Both the position numbers and the translations under genes were made by a program. DNA of 64,000 nt from Meconema thalassinum. Its lineage: Eukaryota > Arthropoda > Insecta > Orthoptera > Tettigoniidae. The stretch is from contig OX336388.2 in the NCBI GenBank assembly GCA_946902985.2, forward strand, positions 1,696,847,978 to 1,696,911,977, in the 5' to 3' direction. The notes under the pieces were generated by a model that saw nothing but the letters and a program-made list of their open reading frames with translations, did no database searches and was not told the origin of the DNA. Positions 57,996-64,000 of this stretch are shown here, one piece after another. Positions within the stretch are counted from its first letter, which is position 1. Each line of letters starts with the position of its first letter.

Positions 57996-60900
57996 TATTA
58001 TGACAGGTAACTGTAATTTCGATACAAATTATGGCAGGTAACTGTAACTTCGATACTAATTATGACAGGTAACAGTAACTTCGATACTAATTATGACAAG
58101 TAACTATAACTTCGATACAAATTATGGCAGGTAACAGTAACTTCGATACTAATTATGACAAGAAACTCTAACTTCGTTACTAATTATGACAAGTAACAGT
58201 AATTTTGATAAAAAATTATGGTAGGTAACTGTAACTTCAATACGTATTATGACAGGTAACACTAACTTCGATACTAATTATGACAGGTTATTGTAACTTC
58301 GTTACTAATTATGACAAGTAACTTTAATTTCGATACTAATTATGGCAAGTAACTGCAAATTCGTTACTAATTATGACAAGTCCCTGTAATTTCGATACTA
58401 ATTATGGCAGGTAACTGTAACTTCGATACTAATTATGTCAGGTAACTGTAACATCGATACTATTTAATACAGGTAACAGTAACTTCGATACTAATTATGA
58501 CAGGTTACTGTAACATCGTTACTAATTATGTAAAGTAACTGTAACTTCGATACTAATTATGACAAGTAACTGTAACTTCGATACTTTTTATGACAGGTAA
58601 CTGTAACTTCATTACTAATTATGACAAGAAACTGTAACTTCGATACTAATTATGACAGGTAACTGTAACTTCGATACTAATTATGACAACTAACTGTAAC
58701 TTCGATCCTAATTATGACAAGTAACTGTAACTTCGATACTAATTATGACAGGTAACAGTAACTTCGATATTAAGTAAGACAAGTAACAGTAACTTCGATA
58801 CTAATTATGACAAGTAACTGTATTTTCGATACAAATTTTGGCAGGTAACTGTAACTTCGATACTAATTATGACAGGTAACAGTAACTTCGCTACTGATTA
58901 TGACAAGTAACAGTAACTTCGATACTAATTAGGACAAGTAACTGTAATTTCGATACAAATTATGGCAGGTAACTGTAACTTCGATACTAATTATGACAGG
59001 TTACAGTAACTTCGATACTAATTAATACAGGTAAGAGTAACTTCGATATTTATTATGACAGGTTACTGTAACATCGTTACTAATTATGTCAAGTAACTGT
59101 AACTTCGATACTAATTATGACAAGTAACTGTAACTTCGATACTTATTATGACAGGTAACTGTAACTTCATTACTAATTATGACAAGAATCTGTAACTTCG
59201 ATACTAATTATGACAGGCAACAGTAACTTCGATATTAATTATGACAAGTAACAGTAACTTCGATACTAATTATGACAAGTAACTGTAACTTCGATACTAA
59301 TTATGACAGGTAACTGTAACTTCGTTACTAATTATGGCAAGTAACTGTAATTTCGATACAAATTATGGCAGGTAACTGTAACTTCGATACTTATTACGAC
59401 AGGTAACAGTAACTTCGATACTAATTATGACAGGTAACTGCAACTTCGTTACTAACTATGATAAGTAACTGTAATTTCTATACTTATTATGGCAAGTAAC
59501 TGTAACTTCGTTACTAATTATGACAAGTAACTGTAATTTCGATACAAATTATGGCAGGTAACTGTAATTTCGATACTAATTATGACAGGTAACAGTAACT
59601 TCGATACTAATTATGACAAGTAACAGTAACTTCGTTACTAATTATGACAAGTAACTGTAATTTCGATACAAATTATGGCAGGTAACTGTAACTTCGATAC
59701 TAATTATGACAGGTAACAGTAACTTCGATACTAATTATAACAGAAAACAGTAACTTCGATACTAATTATGACTGGTAACAGTAACTTCGATAATAATTAT
59801 GGCAGGTAACTGTATCTTCGATACTAATTATGACAGGTAACAGTAACTTCGATACTAATTATGACAAGTAACTGTAACTTCGATACTAATTATGACAGCT
59901 AACTGTAACTTCGTTACTAATTATGACAAGTTACTGTAACTTCGATGCAAATTATGGCAGGTAATTGTAATTTCGATAATAATTATGACAGGTAACAGTA
60001 ACTTCGATACTAATTATGCCAAGTAACAGTAACTTCGATACTAATTATGACAAGTAACTGTAACTTCGATGCTAATTATGACAGGTAACTGTAACTTCGT
60101 TACTAATTATGACAAGTAACTGTAATTTCGATACAAATTTTGGCAGGTAACAGTAACTTCAATATTAATTATGACAGGTAACAGTAACTTCGATACTAAT
60201 TATGACAAGTAACTGTAACTTCGATACTAATTATGACAGGTAACTGTAACTTCGTTACTAATTATGACAAGTAACTGTAATTTCGATACAAATTATGGAA
60301 GGTAACTGTAACATCGATACTAATTATGACAGGTAACAGTAACTTCGATACTAATTATGACAAGTAACTATAACTTCGATACAAATTATGACAGGTAACT
60401 GTAACTTCGATACTAATTATGACAAGAAACTCTAACTTCGTTACCAATTATGATAAGTAACAGTAATTTTGATAAAAAATTATGGTAGGTAACTGTAACT
60501 TCAATACTAATTATGACAGGTAACAGTAACTTCGATACTAATTATGACAGGTAACTGTAACTTCGTTACTAATTATGACAAGTTACTTTAATTTCGATAC
60601 TAATTATGGCAGGTAACTGTAACTTCGTTACTAATTATGACAAGTCCCTATAATTTCGATACAAATTATGGCAGGTAACTGTAACTTCGATACTAATTAT
60701 GTCAGGAAACAGTAACTTCGATACTAATTATGACAGGTAACTGTAACTTCGTTACTAATTATGACAAGTAACTGTAATTTCGATACAAATTATGGCAGGT
60801 AACAGTACCTTCGATACTAATTATGACAGGTAACTGTAACTTCGATACTAATTATGACAAGGAACTGTAATTTCGATACAAATTATGGCAGGTAACTGTA

Positions 60901-63050
60901 ACTTTGATACTAATTATGACAGGTAACAGTAACTTCGATACTAATTATGACAAGTAACTGTAACTTCGTTACTAATTATGACAAGTTACTCTAATTTTTA
61001 TAAAAAAAATTGGCAGGTAATTGTAACTTCGATACTAATTAATACAGGTAACAGTAACTTCGATACTAATTATGACAGGTTACTGTAACATCGTTACTAA
61101 TTATGTCAAGTAACTGTAACTTCGATACTAATTATGACAAGTAACTGTAACTTCGATACTTATTATGACAGGTAACTGTAACTTCATTACTAATTATGAC
61201 AAGAAACTGTAACTTCGATACTAATTATGACAGGTAACTGTAACTTCGATACTAATTATGACAAGTAACTGTAATTTCGATACAAATTTTGGAAGGTAAC
61301 TGTTACTTCGATACTAATTATGACAGGTATCAGTAACTTCGATACTAATTATGACAAGTAACTGTAACTTCGATACTAATTTTGACAGGTAACTGTAACT
61401 TCGTTACTAATTATGACAAGTAACTGTAATTTCGATACAAATTATGGCAGGTACCTCTAAATTCCATACTAATTAATACAGGTAACAGTAACTTCGATAT
61501 TAATTATGACAGGTTACTGTAACATCGTTACTAATTATGTCAAGTAACTGTAACTTCGATACTAATTATGACAAGTAACTGTAACTTCGATACTTTTTAT
61601 GACAGGTAACTGTAACTTCATTACTAATTATGACAAGAAACTGTAACTTCGATCCTAATTATGACAAGTAACTGTAACTTCGATACTAATTATGACAGGT
61701 AACAGTAACTTCGATATTAAGTATGACAAGTAACAGTAACTTCGATACTAATTATGACAAGTAACTGTATTTTCGATACAAATTTTGGCAGGTAACTGTA
61801 ACTTCGATACTAATTATGACAGGTAACAGTAACTTCGCTACTGATTATGACAAGTAACAGTAACTTCGTTACTAATTAGGACAAGTAACTGTAATTTCGA
61901 TACAAATTATGACAGGTAACTGTAACTTCGATACTAATTATGACAGGTTACAGTAACTTCGATACTAATTATGACAGAAAACAGTAACTTCGATACTAAT
62001 TGTGACAGGTAACAGTAACTTCGATAATAATTATGGAAGGTAACTGTAACTTCGATACTAATTATGACAGTTAACTGTAACTTCGTTACTAATTATGACA
62101 AGTAACTGTAATTTCGATACAAATTATGGCAGGTAACTGTAACTTCGATACTATTTATGACAGGTAACAGTAACTTCGATACTAATTTTGACAAGTAACT
62201 GTAACTTCGATAATAATTATTACAGGTAACTGTAACTTCGTTACTAATTAAGACAAGTAACTGTAATTTCGATACAAATTTTGGCAGGTAACTGTAACTT
62301 CGATACTAAATATGACAGGTAACAGTCACTTCGAAACTAATTATGAGAAGTAACTGTAACTTCGATACTAATTATGAGAGGTAACTGTAACTTCGTTACT
62401 AATTATGACAAATAACTGTAATTTCGATACAAATTATGGCGGGAAACTGTAACTTCGATAGTAATTATGACAGGTAACAGTAAGTTCGATACTAATTATG
62501 ACAAATAACTATAACTTCGATACAAATTATGACAGGTAACTGTAACTTCGATACTAATTATGACAAGTAACTTTAATTTCGATACTTATAATGGCAGGTA
62601 ACTGTAACTTCCTTACTAATTATGACAAGTCCCTGTAATTTCGATACAAATTATGGCAGGTAACTGTAACTTCGATACTAATTATGAGAGGTAACTGTAA
62701 CTTCGTAACTAAATATGACAAGTAACTGTAATATTGGTACAAATTATGACAGTTAACTGTAACTTCGTTACTTATTATGACAATAACAGTAATTTCGATA
62801 CAAATTATGGCAGGTAACGGTACCTTCGATACTAATTATGACAAGTAACTGTAACTTCGAAAATAATTATGACAAGTAACTGTAACTTCGATACTAATTA
62901 TGACGGGTAACAGTAACTTCGATACTTATTATGACATGTAACTGTAACTTCGATACAAATTTTGGCAGGTAACTGTAACATCGATACTAATTATGACAGG
63001 TAACAGTAACTTCGATACTTATTATGACATGTAACTGTAACTTCGATACT
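57996..63050 (+). repeat. 5,055-bp unit Y
   Basis: This is a tandem copy of X with the same length. The only difference I am sure of is T at 58399, where X has A at 53344. At 63050/63051 the sequence leaves the 5-kb register and re-enters the 1.1-kb module seen at 46833, which shows that a full unit follows. By near-identity this is the most recent duplication in the window. Confidence 0.9.
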
Positions 63051-64000
63051 AATTATGACAGGTAACTAACTTCGTTACTAATTATGACAAGTAACTGTAA
63101 TTTCGTTACAAATTATGGCAGGTAATTGTAATTACGATACTAATTATGACAGGTAACAGTAACTTCGATACTAATTATGACAAGTAACAGTAACTTCGAT
63201 ACTTATTGTGACAAGTAACTATAACTTCGATACTAATTATGACAGGTAACAGTAACTTCGTTACTAATTATGACAAGTAACTGTAATTTCGATACAAATT
63301 TTGGCAGGTAACTAACTTCGATACTGATTATGACATGTTACAGTAACTTCGATACTAATTATGACAGGAAACTGTAACTTCGAGACTAATTATGACAAGT
63401 AACTGTAATATCGATACAAATTATGACAGGAAACTGTAACTTCGTAACTAATTATGACAAGTAACTGTAATTCCGATACAAATTATGGTAGGTAACAGTA
63501 CCTCCCATACTAATTATGACAGGTAACTGTAACTTCGATACTAATTATGACAAGGAACTGTAATTTCGATACAAATTATGGCAGGTAACTGTAACTTCGA
63601 TACTAATTATGACAGGTAACAGTAACTTCGATACTTATTATGACAAGTAACTATAACTTCGAATCAAATTATGACAGGTAACTGAAACTTCGATACTAAT
63701 TATGACAAGAAACTCTAACTTCGTTACTAATTATGACAAGTAACAGTAATTTTGATAAAAATTATGGTAGGTAACTGTAACTTCAATACTAATTATGACA
63801 GGTAACAGCAACTTCGATACTAATTATAACAGGTAACTGTGACTTCGTTACTAATTATGACAAGTCCCTGTAATTTCGATACAAATTATTGCAGGTAACT
63901 GTAACTTTGATAACAATTATGACAGGTAACAGGAACTTCGATACTAAATATGACAGGTAACTGTAACTTCGTTACTAATTATGACGAGTAACTCTAATTT
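63051..64000 (+). repeat. Start of the next full 6-kb unit, cut by the window end
   Basis: This matches 46833-47782 at an offset of 16,218 bp (6,108 + 5,055 + 5,055), with CCTCCCATAC at 63501/47283. One visible change is GACAGGAAACTG near 63426, where the earlier copy has GACAGGTAACTG. The array continues beyond the window. Confidence 0.85.

Larger units (their letters stand above)
1..64000 (+). repeat. 31-bp satellite DNA array filling the window
   Basis: Direct reading shows head-to-tail 31-bp monomers from the first base to the last. The majority monomer is AGGTAACTGTAACTTC (1-16) then GATACTAATTATGAC (17-31), about 32% GC with one CpG at positions 16-17. Positions 3-14 are an exact tandem GTAACT pair, which hints that the monomer grew from a shorter motif. 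Recurrent variants occur at positions 2 (G/A), 8 (T/A), 13 (C/T), 18 (A/T), 22 (T/A) and 30 (A/G). Length variants are a 29-bp form lacking two bases near positions 9-10 and 30-33-bp forms with an A-tract. All monomers read are in one orientation and no other sequence interrupts them. Two of three minus-strand frames and all plus-strand frames are stopped within every monomer or two, so it is non-coding. It is most likely eukaryotic heterochromatin; family and species are not recognised. Confidence 0.97.

Noticed and set aside
1..64000. CRISPR array
   Set aside because: The 31-bp period recalls CRISPR repeats, but there are no unique spacers: repeats abut directly. No cas genes are present.
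1..64000. CENP-B box in the monomer
   Set aside because: TTCG occurs at positions 14-17, but the required A and CGGG downstream are absent (TAATTATG follows), and the other strand does not fit either.
1..64000. Telomere repeat or plasmid iterons
   Set aside because: The monomer is not a G-rich telomeric unit, and iteron clusters have only a few copies beside a replication gene, not thousands over 64 kb.

Overview
The whole 64 kb window is one uninterrupted satellite DNA array. The repeat is a 31-bp monomer of about 32% GC. Its majority form is AGGTAACTGTAACTTC (positions 1-16) followed by GATACTAATTATGAC (positions 17-31). A monomer starts at base 1 and the array runs off both ends of the window, so roughly 2,060 monomers are present and neither edge is visible. 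I saw no gene, RNA gene, transposon, unique sequence or inverted segment; every monomer I read points the same way. Such an array is typical of a eukaryotic chromosome (pericentromeric, subtelomeric or other heterochromatin). The sequence alone does not identify the species.

There are three levels of organisation. (1) A few monomer types differ at fixed positions. A is the majority form. B has A at position 8. C has T at 18, making GTTAC. D has A at 2, T at 13, A at 22 and G at 30. E carries an A-tract in place of positions 20-24. The types often run D-A-B-A/C-C, giving a loose five-monomer unit of 155 bp, sometimes six monomers and 186 bp. (2) Diagnostic rare variants show that blocks of 1-9 kb are copied at defined offsets. 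(3) Nearly all block lengths and indels are whole numbers of monomers plus or minus 1-2 bp, as unequal exchange between in-phase monomers would give.

Region by region: 1-2.5 kb is the least block-like segment. 2.53-5.74 kb recurs at 8.31-11.64 kb. 5.74-8.23 kb recurs at 14.00-16.98 kb with a 495-bp insertion. 16.62-19.00 kb recurs exactly 17,400 bp downstream. 18.84-26.71 kb is a tandem duplication of a 4.0-kb unit. 22.99-31.15 kb recurs at 39.06-48.39 kb. Between these lie 2.9-kb units (30.7-40.2 kb). From 39.6 kb the array is a higher-order repeat with a unit of about 6.2 kb, whose last 5.0 kb occurs three times in tandem (47.95-63.05 kb) with almost no divergence. Homogeneity rises from left to right, so the left side resembles an older flank and the right side a recent expansion zone.

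Nothing here works as a gene set. The points of interest are the nested duplication history, the dense regularly spaced short motifs (TAATTA, CAGGTAA, TAACTG, a splice-donor-like and a branch-point-like string, one CpG per monomer), the small dyad in the C monomers, and the length-variable A-tract monomers that work as lineage markers.
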